This document shows, in pieces, positions 33,729 through 45,419 of a stretch of DNA of 64,000 nucleotides. This stretch comes from Haliotis asinina. Lineage: Eukaryota; Mollusca; Gastropoda; Lepetellida; Haliotidae. The stretch covers positions 6,121,501 to 6,185,500 of the forward strand of contig NC_090287.1 of assembly GCF_037392515.1 (NCBI RefSeq), read 5' to 3'. The position numbers and the translations under genes are program-made. The notes beneath the pieces were generated by a model that searched no databases, had not been told where the DNA came from, and worked only from the letters and a program-made list of their open reading frames with translations. How positions within the stretch are numbered: position 1 is the first letter of the stretch; each line of letters begins with the position of its first letter.

Positions 33729-36700
33729 CTGAAATAAATATCTTTCAAGCTAAAGGTTGTCAAAAGTGAATAATAAACGTGAATTGAATTGATTGTATTT
33801 TCAAGGTGTTCTTCTACATGAGATTCAATATCATCTAGTGAGCAGTCTTTGTGACTATTTTCAACATTTTGAAGGCATGTTATGAGTGAATGACTTTCAA
33901 GGTGAACTTAAGGTAAATTTTGAAATTTGAATGCTGGCCCTAATAAATCAAACCAAAAAAAGAGACCTGAAAGTCAGTCTCCCTTTCCGTCAGTTTCATC
34001 AGAGTGCAAAGATAAACAACCAGCCAACCAAAACCAACCTCCAGGCATGCCCGCTTCCTTCACAATCAGTTCCAAATCTATATCCAAGCATATTCACATC
34101 CATCACAGTTGGTTTAAAGTCTAAATCCAAGCAAACCCGCATGCCTCGCAATCAGTTCGGGGTGTACATCCAGACATACTCACCTTCCTCTCAAACACCA
34201 CTTTGTAGAGAGCCACAGGCAGGCCAGCAGCTCTGGAACTCATAACTCTTTCAGCTTCCTTCCTCCAGATTTCCATAAACTGCTCCAGGGTTCTACCTGG
34301 AACATGATCATAAGTCTTGAACATGCCTTCTCCTCTTCAGTTTTACAGTATTTGTGATCGACCACTCAGATATGAGTGAGTGAGTGAGTGAGTGAGTTTA
34401 GTTTTACGCCGCACTCAGCTATATGGTGGCGGTCTGTAAATAATCGAGTCTGGATCACACAATCCAGAGACCAACAACATGAGCATCGATCTGTGCAACT
34501 GGGAACCAATGACATGTGTCAACCAAGTCAGCGAGTCTGACCACCCGATCCCGTTAGTCACCTCTTACGACAAGCATAGTCGCCTTTTACGGCAAGCATG
34601 GGTTGCTGAAGGCCTATTCTAACCCGGGACCTTCACGGGTACTCAGATATGACTCCTCTGTGCATGTATATTTCTAATGACACTTATATGTAGGCTGCAA
34701 GAGAGATTAGACTTCTACAAGCATTGAATGAGTGAGTGAACCACTGAAAACAGAGAGTCTCATTTCTGTAGCCTATAAAGAAACAACAAAGAGCTGTTCC
34801 ACTTGAGACATAATAAAGGCTGTATAAAAATATATTGTGGACACTTCATACACTCTGTGGTTTAAGTGTAAACAAGTGTTTGACACTAACGTGGCAATGT
34901 CCCCCATTGCTAAAGAAGACTGTACTATACGTAACATATTTATGACTTTTTACAGCTTGGTCACACACAAGATGCGTGAAATGACTGGTATCTGCATAAT
35001 CACCCAATGCAGGCTGTCAACAAAACTGAAGAGATTGGTTACATTGCTTTATGAGATATCGCATTAACTTAAGTTGAAAAGTGAACAAAGTGTTGTGGTC
35101 ACACTGGAAATAAGATCATGGTCATCACAATCGACTGATGTCTGTGTAATCCCCGAATGTAAGCTGTCACAAATTTGAAGACAGTGGATACAACAGTTCA
35201 GAGATATTGTGTTAACAAGGGTCATAGTGACCTGGAAAATAAGATCAAGGTCACCAAAACGAACTGGTTTCTGTGCGATCCCCCACTGTAAGCTGTCACC
35301 AAATTTGAAGATTTGAAGGGTATAACAGTTCATGAGATACCACTTGAACAAGAGTTTGAAAAGTGGTCATAGAATCGGGGTGACCTTGAAAATAAGGTCA
35401 AGGTCACCAAAATTAATTAGTGCTTGCATAATCCCACAAGAGTTGTGGTGACCTTGAAAATAAGGTCAATGGCATCCAAATCAACTGGTGTCTGTGTAAT
35501 CCCCTAATGTTAGCTGTCACCAAATTTGAAGACATTGGGTACAACAGTTCCTGAGATATCATGTTAACAAGAGTTTCAGACTAAGTAAACTCAGTCTCAG
35601 TGTATTTTGTTACACTCCACCCCTAAGTCTAACAAAACATAGTAGAAGGTCGCGTCAGGTAATCTTTGAGAGACCAATGACCATCCAATCAAACGTGAGA
35701 CGGTTAAATAGATTTAACCAATCAGACAACGCCTACTATTTAGGGATTGGAGGGCCTTTCAAAATATTCAGGTCACTGACAAAAATCTCTCCACAAACAA
35801 AAATCCGCATATATCACAATTATTTGACCTGCAGTATATACGCTTTGGGGCTTCTGTTGACATGGTTACCATTAGCTAATATTTCTGCAAGATGACATCC
35901 TTGAATATTGCCAAAAACACTTTTTTCAGCGACTGTTTACTCACCGTTGTCATGGTTGTATGTACGCCGTGTGCACCACCCGGAATCATTCGGGTATGAA
36001 CCTTTTTGAGATAAAAAGTTCAAAAGGTATGTGCCAAAGTCCACTTTCACGATTTGGTAAGCTGTGTTCTGATTGGTCAAAGGATACCTGACGCGACCTC
36101 CCATAAGGCTTTGTTAGACTCAGTAGTGGAGTGTAACGAAAAGTACTGAGGATAAGTTTACTTAGACTGACAAGAGTTTGAAAAGTGGTCAAAGAAACTT
36201 GGTGAGATTGAAAATAAGGTTAAGGTCAACCAAATCAACTGGTGTCTTTGTCATCACCCAATGTAGGCTGTCACCAAATTCAAAGACATTGGGTACAACA
36301 GTTCATGAGATATCGTGGTAACAAGAATCAGGACATGCATGTGTACGAACATACAAATACAGGTGATGGTAGTGTTTTGTGTGTTCTGTTTTCTTCCCCT
36401 AAAATATAACTTTATGAGCAGTGGTCACTAAGACGTAAATCCAAATCATTTAATATGGCTCGAGAATACATGGATCCCTCCTTGAGACTGGGCTTTTGAA
36501 ATCTGCCAATGTTCACCTGATTTGACCTTCAACATAGGTTTCCTCTTTGCACAGTTATAGAATATTGAAGCAAAAGATCTAATTGTAATGAGATTGAATA
36601 ACACAGTCCAGTCTGTTGAACTGAACACAAATTTTAAGTTTGTTTTAACACAAACTATACTATATCATATGCTAACAATGCTGTTAAGTTTTAAGCTCAG

Positions 36701-36776
36701 CATATACATTTTGCTATGTGAAATAGGTTTCAGTGGAAACCATTTATGAACCTAATATAATTTTGATTTCTGTTGT

Positions 36777-36838
<62 letters not shown>

Positions 36839-39800
36839 TGAGTGAGTGAGTGAGTGAGTGAGTGAGTGAGTGAGGTTTTAAGCCGCTTTTACAATATTCC
36901 AACAATACCACGGAGGGGGACACCAGAAATGGGATTCGCACAATATACACTCCTACCTGTATATTCCAAGTCAAACTCAAGCCAATAGAGGTCACTGTCT
37001 GGCAATGGGCATGGGGGTGAGACATTACTGACTCCCAGGAAGTTGGCAAAGTCCTCATAATTGTAGAGAGGGCTGCACGTCACACACACGTTGCCAAGGC
37101 GATACAACCCTGCAATTGTCCTTTCTAGTCCAACAACATCAGCAACCTCAATGACTGAAACAACACCATGATGAGCAGACGTCAATATGACGGAACAGAC
37201 ACAGAGTTCTTAATACTTATCAGAAATAACTGAAATTTGCATTCAAAAATATGTACATGTATACTGATCACAATTTCATGAAAATCCTATTTACATTTCT
37301 GTTCAAATCTCAGTATAATATATATGATGTATTTGTTATACATTCTGTTCATTCTATCATTTGCAATCTCATGGGTACAACCTTCACATGATTTACGTCT
37401 GTCTTCTGTCTTTCATAGAAATGGCTTATGGTTTCAAACAACATGTAAATAATGACATGTGGATTTATACAACACATCTATAAATAAACTTGTTGGTTCA
37501 CGACTGAAGCTTTAACTAACCCAACATCAGACAAAGCCATAAAATACACAGGTCATTTCATGCTCTATCAATACAAAGAGCAGTCAAGATATTGTTTGTT
37601 TGCCTGATGTTGATTTGTCCTGCTTGATACTAGGATGCTAAGACACTATAGAAAGCAGTATTCCACCTGCAAGACAGCAAGCAGCCTGTGTACATCCTTA
37701 ATATACCCTGGATGCATCTATGGCCTCTTTATTACCTCCCTTTGCTGTTATTTTTTTTCCAATTAGATGTTTATGTTGGGAAGTTGAGTGTAGTAATCAT
37801 AATTCATTTTCGCTTTTAAAATTATCTAACTGATTCAACTTGGCAAAAAAAAACATGCACAAGTTCTCTAAAAGAGGTAGGAGTTTTATATAATTTTAAA
37901 GTTTCGGGCCTATCAATTTGTCTGTATGATTTCCCCCAAATCTGAGTCACACTGCGAACAAACCTTTGCAGCTGCGACTGCTATCTTTGTTGACATTGGC
38001 AAGTTCGGTTGTAATGCTGGAATAGCTGATCGGCTACTGTGAGAATGTGGAGCCAGCAAAGGGAGGTAACAAAATTATCACATCAACCTGTAGATGCCTC
38101 CAGGGTATAATGGAAATTCATGAGAACATATACCCGGGAGATATCGAGGATGGCCTACATAATAGTATGATAATATCACACAGTACAGCAATTGATAATC
38201 ACACTGAATTTGTTCTGCAAATGAATTACTTATTTTCATAAAGCAGTTACTGGTGTATGTTTGTTAAAGACAACAATACAGAAAGATGTGGACTGTTACC
38301 ATGAAATCTTTACTCAAAAACAAGCTATAACGATATATAGAATTTTTCATCATGATCACTGATACTAGTAATAAAGCACATATCTCCTGTTTATCCGAAG
38401 TGTTAGGTATAGCTTTGGTTTGTTAACAGTATCGACTAAATCTCACAAAGACTGCTTTTAATGTGCCAAAAAGACTCCACTGATCTACACTGACTGAGGT
38501 GAAATTAGTTAGGAATTAAAAGCTTGTAAGACTGTTTCACACAGTGAACATATTATGATCTTGTTTAGAAATGAGTGAGTGAGTGTGTAAGCGTGTGAGT
38601 GAGTGAGTTTTACATGGCTTGTAGCAATATTCCAGCATTTTCATAGAACCAAACTCAGGTCTTTGGCGTGACAAGCTAACGCTGTAACAACTGAGCTACC
38701 CATCTCCCCTTAATGAGGTTAAGACACTGATGACTATCTCATTCAGAACCATTCATGGAGAATGTTTAGCTATATGATCGATTGTACACAGACATTATCA
38801 AATGTTGCTAAAGTAGTTGGTACTAAAATATCCATAACATACCATATTTGTATTAAATGGAATAAAGTAAATATCAACTATAATATAAATAATCAATAAA
38901 TGGAATAACTACATAATATTGTGAGTAATACATATAAACTCACTAGCTACTATCTGGGGCTCTCCAGTTACCTGTGTAGGCACAAAAGAAAAGTAATAAG
39001 ATAAATACAAACAACAAATAAATAAAAGCAAAAAATGTAAATAATAATGTATATAAATACACATAACACAAAAGTAGTGAATTCGTGCCCAAAAGAAATT
39101 CAAATTTGAAAATTTATCCTTCTGCTGGTCTTCTACAGAGATGGATTTCTAGGTGTTCTTGAAAGGCATTTTGAAGCTGGACAAACGTGAATGCATGACA
39201 GACTTTTATGGATAATAATTTCGTTTTGAGCTTTATATGACATTTCAGAGCCTAATTCTTCCCTCTTCATCCGTGTTTTTATGGATAACAACTTTTTATG
39301 ATGATTCAGACCCAATTCTTCATCCTTCATCAGATGAATACTAATGAAGAGACAAGAATTCTCTCTGAAACAGTGTATAAAGAACAAAATAAAGTTGTCA
39401 TTCATACAAACGTGCCACGCATTGATAGATATCTTGTTTCTCAATATGTGCCCACCCTAACAATTGCCCTTTGTTCTTTTTAAACATTGTCAAATAAATG
39501 CCATTTGCAGCTAAGATTTTGCAAATGCTATCCATGGCAGGCAGCCTTAAACATTCATTTTCTGTGAGTCTTGTGCACTACAGGACACAGCAGACATGGG
39601 GAAGGCTACCAGTGAAGGTACCACATGGTCAGTATTGAGACAGGGACAGATTCATGACGTACAAGATTTCCCCCACTAAATGCAAAAGGAATTAACCTGA
39701 TATCTTTTAAACTGGCAATGTAGTGCCTAGTTAAATGATGGTGGGTTTAGAATTTGATAGAATGCTGAAGTGAGAAAACACGAGCCATAAAACAATTATA

Positions 39801-42104
39801 AGTATGAAGTTACCATGTGCTCATTTGAATATGTCTTGTTAAGGTGTGATTGTGCAAAAACGCATTTTATTTTCATCTTCACAAATAGTGTGCTCATGCA
39901 TAAAGGTCCAGCCAGTCATTTTTAGCTTAAGTTTTTATGGTAGGTAATGCATGAATATTTATTTATCCAATACACCTGGGAAATAACAAATCATAGAACG
40001 TGGAGTTATTTAAGACGAACAACTGGATAGATGGGCATATAAAACAAAGTTACATTAATTTGATTTCGTTGATTGCATGCATTCTGAAATATTGCTGAGT
40101 GTGGCGTAAAACTAAATTCACTCATCCACTGAATTAATAGTTGTTGCCATGAGGTACCGTCAAAATGCTGTGAAACCAACTCTCTCCCACTGGCTAATCA
40201 CAACTGAAATGGTGCTTGAATTTCAGGTACTTTTATATATTGAACCTTAATGACAAACCAAGACCCTGAAATGCCATTCATACTGGATCTTGATACCTGA
40301 AAGAAAAAATCAATCTATTAAATTTCACTCATAATTTTTTTTCAATAGCTAATTCACTTCATAATAGTTGTTTACTGAAGAGGATCCTTATAGATTAGAT
40401 TCAATTTTCACTACAACAATCACACCAAGAATAACCAAAACACATTTATAAATAAGAGGACCAGGTGGGTGTAATAAGCACGTTGATTTTAGATAAACAA
40501 TAAGTCTACGAAAAAAACACAATTAAGAAATCTTGGACAATAATTAAGTAGTCATACCTTCCTTGTATAATTACCAATGTAAAATAAAACTTTGCAAACT
40601 ATGTAGCTATAAATCATATTGTATTATCAATGTTAAAACAGCCGACTTGTGTAAACTTACCTCCACCGGAAGCAGGGTTGGATCAAATATCAGGCAATTC
40701 AGTTGCGATCATGAACCCAGTTATGCTGTAAGATGTGATGAAAGGTGTCCAAAGAAATGCATGTAAAAGTGGAGCCTTCCTCTGTCTCATTTGAAGTTTT
40801 TAAGCTGCATAAAAGGCTGCGCCGACCATATGGTACCTTTACTGAGCCTCTTAATATTTTCAATTTTGAGGCTTTTATCTTAACAATCTGTAAATAAGGG
40901 TTTTACAACCATTACGACATAAAAACAAAAATCATGAAATTCAAGCCTTCTACTCATCTGTTCAAATTTCTGTCAGTATCTCTGAATCTGTGATTGACCA
41001 TGTGGTCCCTTCAACGGTAGCCTTCCCAATATTATGTAAAGCTAGCTAATAGCATTTTGTACACATATAACAATGTTTCAGTATAGGTCCTTCGTTACAA
41101 TGTTGTCAAGCAAAACTGTAGAAGGATCTATATTGAAATGCAGCTATAGTGGTATGTATAAAAGGTGTTATCCATAAATTGTGTACACTTTGTGTATATC
41201 ATTTGTTGATTTTATACTTTTTGTAGCAAAACTGAAGCAATGACAAATGGTTCGAAATTTTATCTTTACACAGCTGTAGTCATCATTAAGGACTTTCATC
41301 AACAGATGTTTACTGGTCTTCATCAGGGTTTTGTTGTCTCAGGCTAGTGCACTAGCATGAGTTTTGAAAGCAGAACATATCAGGAATGTAGCCCTCGGAC
41401 ATGTCCCTTGACACTTCAAGATACACAGAGGTCAAAGTCCCATGCCAGTATAGGTCAACCTCTACATAACTGGGTGTACTTTCATAGATTTGGGCCCTAC
41501 TGTTGAGCCACAAAAAAATCATGACATCAAGAGCCAAGGATTTGTTTGTAAATGGCCTAAAACACATACGGGTACCATCCTCTGCTCAAACAAATCTACT
41601 TTGGGACACAAATCACACAATATATATCCTTTCTGGTTTGAATTTAAATTAAAGTTGTTTCATGTCCTTTTCTGAAAACATAACAGTAGCGCACAATCTT
41701 GCTGTGACGTTAACACATGAATCTAGTCTTACCATCTTGTTTGTCACAATATATTTACATGTTCAAATCTTTTATCTAAATGTTTATTATATGGTGACAC
41801 ATACCGTATAAAGATAGCTGCCAATGCATTATTCTTACTATATTATGCTTGGACATTCATCTCAAATTGACAAACGTGAATTTTAATCACAGTGAACACT
41901 GAAGGCAGAGCTAGAAACATTTAACAGACAATCGCTACACGTAGCATAAACACAAACGGCCAGGCCTACTTTGAACTTGTGAAGTATCTTGGTGTGGCTG
42001 GAGTAATTTTGCACCAGCCCTGCGAGTTTTGACACAAACAGGACCATGTCCATCCCTTCCTTGTGAGGAATCACATTGATGTTCACAAAGTAGATCTTAG
42101 ACAT
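33579..42104 (-). CDS. Uncharacterised 207-aa protein, complete five-exon gene
   Basis: Exons 42104-41970, 38971-38944, 37154-36957, 34296-34184 and 33728-33579 join in phase to 624 bases: 207 codons plus stop. I do not recognise the family. The N-terminal half reads as strand (MSKIYFVNINVIPHKEG), helix (MVLFVSKLAGLVQNY), strand (GEPQIVAIIEVAD), helix (GLERTIAGLYRLG) and strand (NVCVTCSPLY). The second half repeats the order: DSDLYWLEFDLEYTG, TLEQFMEIWRKEAERVM, ALYKVVFERKVHVFLCAP, then VKQLDELSF. This suggests two ferredoxin-like or dimeric alpha-beta barrel-type units (inference). No signal peptide, membrane segment or catalytic motif is apparent. The start is the only ATG giving a consistent frame with the first strand; upstream in-frame sequence looks like 5' UTR or intron. 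Conserved-looking codons and perfect phases make a functional gene likely. Confidence 0.8.
34184..34296 (-). CDS. Five-exon gene, exon 4
   Basis: Acceptor CATGTTCCAG, donor GTGAGT, phase 1 to 0. Encodes TLEQFMEIWRKEAERVMSSR and ALYKVVFERK. Confidence 0.82.
34373..34640 (-). mobile_element. Full-length SINE in intron 4 of the five-exon gene
   Basis: Reverse copy of the 8466-8742 SINE: GTGAGTGAGTGAGTTTAGTT, TTTTACGCCGCACTCAGC, CTGTAAATAATCGAGTCTGG, then CCTTTTACGGCAAGCATGGG and ACCCGGGACCTTCACGGGT. It lies in the intron before exon 4, minus orientation. In this intron (34297-36956) see also the repeat, MITE and microsatellite. Confidence 0.8.
34960..36340. repeat. Repeat cluster with AGGTCAAGGTCA-type motifs
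   Basis: Five or six diverged, roughly tandem copies of a 110-190 bp unit: CCTTGAAAATAAGGTCAAGG, TGTCTGTGTAATCCCC, GCTGTCACCAAATTTGAAGA, and GTACAACAGTTCATGAGATA. The cluster is split by the MITE at 35577-36169. No coding capacity. Confidence 0.8.
35577..36169. mobile_element. 593-bp MITE with long TIRs and 10-bp target duplication
   Basis: Terminal inverted repeats of roughly 100 bases: the left starts CAGACTAAGTAAACTCAGTC and the complement of the right starts CAGTCTAAGTAAACTTATCC; both contain GTTACACTCCAC, AGTCTAACAAA and AGGTCGCGTCAGGTA. ACAAGAGTTT flanks it directly at 35567-35576 and 36170-36179. Duplication length suggests a MULE- or hAT-type mobiliser. No transposase inside. Confidence 0.85.
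36779..36873. repeat. (TG)n followed by (AGTG)n microsatellite
   Basis: Uninterrupted TG run of about 58 bases (36779-36836), then about nine AGTG units, which grow out of the tail of the adjoining SINE. Confidence 0.95.
36874..36950 (-). mobile_element. SINE fragment against the exon 3 donor
   Basis: On the minus strand GCGAATCCCATTTCTGGTGT, TATTGTTGGAATATTGTAAA and AGCGGCTTAAAACC lead into the CTCACTCAC tail. This is the 3' part of the tRNA-derived SINE; its truncated 5' end is about 10 bases from the splice donor at 36956. Confidence 0.8.
36957..37154 (-). CDS. Five-exon gene, exon 3
   Basis: Acceptor GTTGTTTCAG, donor GTAGGA, phase 1 at both ends. Encodes GLERTIAGLYRLGNVCVTCS and LPDSDLYWLEFDLEYT. 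A SINE starts about 10 bases past its donor. Confidence 0.82.
37155..38943. other. Intron 2 of the five-exon gene
   Basis: AT-rich intron with one SINE (38573-38705). No other feature recognised. Confidence 0.6.
38573..38705 (-). mobile_element. tRNA-derived SINE in intron 2 of the five-exon gene
   Basis: Minus strand: GGGTAGCTCAGTTGTTACAG (A-box-like), CCAAAGACCTGAGTTTGGTT (B-box-like), GGAATATTGCTACAAGCC and a CTCACTCAC tail. The body is shortened relative to 10133-10400. Confidence 0.75.
38944..38971 (-). CDS. Five-exon gene, exon 2 (28-bp microexon)
   Basis: Acceptor TGTGCCTACACAG, donor GTGAGT, phase 0 to 1, encoding VTGEPQIVA plus the first base of an Ile codon. It is the piece needed to join exon 1 (phase 0) to exon 3 (phase 1), and completes a plausible beta strand. 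Confidence 0.72.
38972..41969. other. Intron 1 of the five-exon gene (3.0 kb)
   Basis: Holds a short SINE 3' fragment at 40078-40127 (TATTGCTGAGTGTGGCGTAA) and a diverged foldback-element relative at 41088-41180 (ACAATGTTGTCAAGCAAAAC ... GTGTTATCCATAAAT). Similar TTTTATGGATAA pieces occur at 39207 and 39277. No gene seen. Confidence 0.6.
41970..42104 (-). CDS. Five-exon gene, exon 1 (start codon)
   Basis: 45 whole codons from MSKIYFVNINVIPHKEG to ILHKFK, donor GTAGGC, phase 0. Confidence 0.78.
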
Positions 42105-42520
42105 AATGCATGGGTGGAAGGGACTGTAAAACAAAGCAAGTTCTTCGTATCTCCGCGAACGTCGCCTCTGTACATTGCCTTGCAGTTGTGAGAGTTACTT
42201 CCCATGAATAGTCTAACACTGTTTACCAATGGGAAAGACATTAAATCTGGATCCCATTGTGAATATTACGCCGCATTAATGCCTAACGACAATAGCTGCA
42301 ATGTAACATTGGTTCGATTACAGAGTACGTTCGCCACTTCATTATGTTGCTATTTTACCACCATGTTTATCTTATTCCACCAATATTTTTTCCCTCTGAT
42401 TAAAATCAAAGCGTTACGGTTAAGGTTAGGTTAGGGTGGCGAACGTATTTTATAGTGACTCCATGACATTTTCATTAATCTTTCCACCCCGTTGGATTTT
42501 AGCAGGGCGCCTATATAGAG

Positions 42521-42604
42521 CACAGGCGATCGATGCATAGGGTATGCCCCTACAGTATTATACAACATTATACAACAGCACACCCTATGCATCGATCGCC
42601 TGTG
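42521..42604. repeat. Perfect 23-bp inverted repeat (hairpin) upstream of the five-exon gene
   Basis: Arms 42521-42543 and 42582-42604 pair without mismatch (left arm begins CACAGGCGATCGATGCATAG); the 38-base loop contains the direct repeat TTATACAACA. The stem begins about 417 bases 5' of the gene's start codon. Could be a MITE, a cruciform or a small-RNA precursor. Confidence 0.9.
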
Positions 42605-43022
42605 ATATAGAGAGGGAGAAGCAACTCCTCGAAAAGCCGTTGAACATATGCCTCGCCTCGTTACGTGAACAGTGTAGACAATAAGGCGGCAACTTAGTAT
42701 GTAAGACTGAGCCCTGTTTATTTTCAACAGCTGATTAAATTCACTGAGTGTTGTGACAACTGAAAACCTATATGTAGAAGTTAAGTTAACTGTTTGTCAC
42801 TTCAGTTAAAGTCAAATAATTGTTTTCGTGTCAGTATTGCGATAGTAGATTTGTAGTTAAATTTCAAGTCGGTATGTTATAACTCACTGGATCCCTTTCT
42901 CGATTCACTCATATATCATATATCGGTATATGGTCTCTGATTCACTAAATTAAGTCGATAAAGAGTTCTTTCACACATTCGTTTAATTTTTAAAAGGGAA
43001 AGTTTTATGACTTTAAAAAATG

Positions 43023-43450
43023 GTTACGGTATATTTGAGGTGTGTGAAAAATATGACATATCGCCGATCTGTTCTGATCGGTCATTGAAATACTACCCGA
43101 AGTTTTTTTTAGTGTCCCTAGTTATTGCTTCAAAAACATCTTTCACATCCACCTTTCATTCTTATGAGGGGAATATACTACCGGGTGAAATGTGTTTGCA
43201 TGTAATAGTGATAGTTTCATCATCTAAAAAATATATGTTAGGGTGTATCTGAGGTGTGTGAAAAATGTGACATATCGCCGATCTGTTCTGATTAGTCATG
43301 GAAATACTACACTGCGTTGCTATTGTGTTTCTAGTTATTATTCTAAAACATCTTTCACATACACCTTCAATTTTTATAAATGGACTATAACATCAGGGGA
43401 AAGTATTTTGCAAGTAATAGTGATAGTTTTATGATTTTAGAAAAAATCTT
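43023..43450. repeat. Diverged tandem duplication (about 214-bp period)
   Basis: GAGGTGTGTGAAAAATATGA at 43037 recurs at 43251; ATCGCCGATCTGTTCTGAT, CATCTTTCACAT and GTAATAGTGATAGTTT are shared by both copies. No function seen. Confidence 0.75.
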
Positions 43451-44373
43451 TCTTTCTTGTTGATCTTAATATTTTTTGTTGATCCTATTTGACAAAACTG
43501 GAAAGGTGTTTATAACGCTTTGTGATAATTTTAAACTTTCTGTTTTTGAGTGGTGTGTGACAGTGTCAGTTAACATTTTGTTTATGTCCTTGCCATTCCC
43601 CACATGCAGTAAGATATCTGAATTAACTATTAATTTTAATAAAAATGCTCCAAAGTAGATTTTTTTTAAAAGGACAGCTGATGTTAATACATGTGTTACT
43701 TCTGCGATACTTCAGCGTTCTTAAACATGTTTTGGGAGGGATGGCCGTGCGCTGGGAAGGAACGCAGTCACTGTGTGCGTGGAGACACACGTTAATTAGT
43801 ACAAATGGTAAAGAAAGCAAGAGAGTGACCTATCCCTGTTGTAGATTATCCCTGGTTTAATGTAACGAAAGACAGTGAAATTATAATAGCAGGGATCATC
43901 AACAGCATTCTGTATATAATCTCCCTGATAACTGATGTTGGATCAAGACCCACAGCCGGGGTCTCAGAAACGACGAATGGATCGGTGTGATGTTTGTACG
44001 TTTGTTGAGCCCTTATATACGTTATACCAGGGAGTCTATATAGAGGTAGGTATATTTTGTAGAGTATCCCTGGTTATACCTGCATGTGTGGAATGTCAAA
44101 GCTGTTGGATCAGATGGAGCGGAGAGCATATGGTAATGTATCATAGCGTCTCTAGTTGAAGCAATATTCTGTGTTGTTGAGTACAGGGGTTATTTAGTCT
44201 GAGGCGTGACAGGTAACTTATGTTTGGAGGATAACCAAACGAGGGATAAACCGGTATCGACCCGGGAGCGCGACATTTGGAATTTTACAATTCAAATCCA
44301 AAGCGAGTCAGAATGCAAAGTCCCGTTACCCCGACATTTGTTAATTGATAAAACAGCAAGCCGTTACGATTAC

Positions 44374-44562
44374 ACAATGCCATATAGAAAGTGGTCAAAT
44401 GTAGCATGTGTTATATCTGGGCTTACAATGTCTTGGTAAAGTACAATTTCTAGTACTTTTTTGAGTTGAGTCCCATCCGGGATTCGACCCCACACAATGA
44501 GAATGAGGCACCTAATCGCCAGCACACAATGCCAGCCGTCTAACCCTTCCAGAAGTCGTGGT
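44374..44562 (-). mobile_element. tRNA-related SINE (second family)
   Basis: Minus strand: AAGGGTTAGACGGCTGGC, GGCGATTAGGTGCC, GGGGTCGAATCCCGGATGGG (B box) and a body with AAAGTACTAGAAATTGTACT. Same family as 49165-49460, with a single head. Confidence 0.7.
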
Positions 44563-45419
44563 GGCTGTGTCAATATTTTAATGATTGTTTGTGAAACAAC
44601 TTCTAAATTCTTACGACAAAAATTCTGTAAATGCCTCACAGAGTTGGTAGGATGTTATGATTATGATCAGCATTTCATTGAGTATTTTATGTTTATTAGC
44701 TTTCGAGTTGGATTGCAATTCATCAATATGCTTTTGAGCCAAACGGACTATACGGTAATGAAACTGGGGAAATACATGGCGTACGATTCCGATTTACAAA
44801 TAGTATCCAGTCATGTCGATCTGCGTGTGGTCATGCCACCTGTATGTTTGGAGACGTTTAATACGATGCTTTTCTATGTATTAGGTATCATACGCTTTTA
44901 CATATCAACGTAAACGTAATGAAAGAAAGACACTTAAGATGTTAATCAATAGATGAGTCATGTTTAACACACATGAAAAAGCACAAAGTATAATTGAGAT
45001 GACCCCTTGCGCCAGTCGGCAGCAGCGCATGCATTTCGTGCCAGGTGAGTCGACTTTCCGTTGTCATACCTGACTGCTCTTTTTAACTGACATCTATAAC
45101 AGGAGCTAGTCGTATTTTTGCCCGATTTTACGAGTAAACATGCTTTCCTGGACATCCTCTGACGCAACCCACAGAATGCCCAGTTAGGCCGAAGTGAGTT
45201 ATTTCGAACAGGGAAAATCTCTGTATGGTTCCCATGTTTGGACACAACCTATTTGCTGTTGTGAAAAGAACCGAAAACAGGCTTTTTCTCTTTCCAACAG
45301 TACTTTAGTAATTACAGTATGTGCCCCCCCCCCACCCCCCCTCCCCCGAAAGGCCGCAAAACAACCCGCTGTTTTAAATGCTCATTTTCAATAATTATTA
45401 AGATAGGTTTGATGTCTGC

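Noticed and set aside
44497..44913. 138-codon plus-strand ORF
   Set aside because: Its first part is antisense SINE sequence and the rest has no coding signature.
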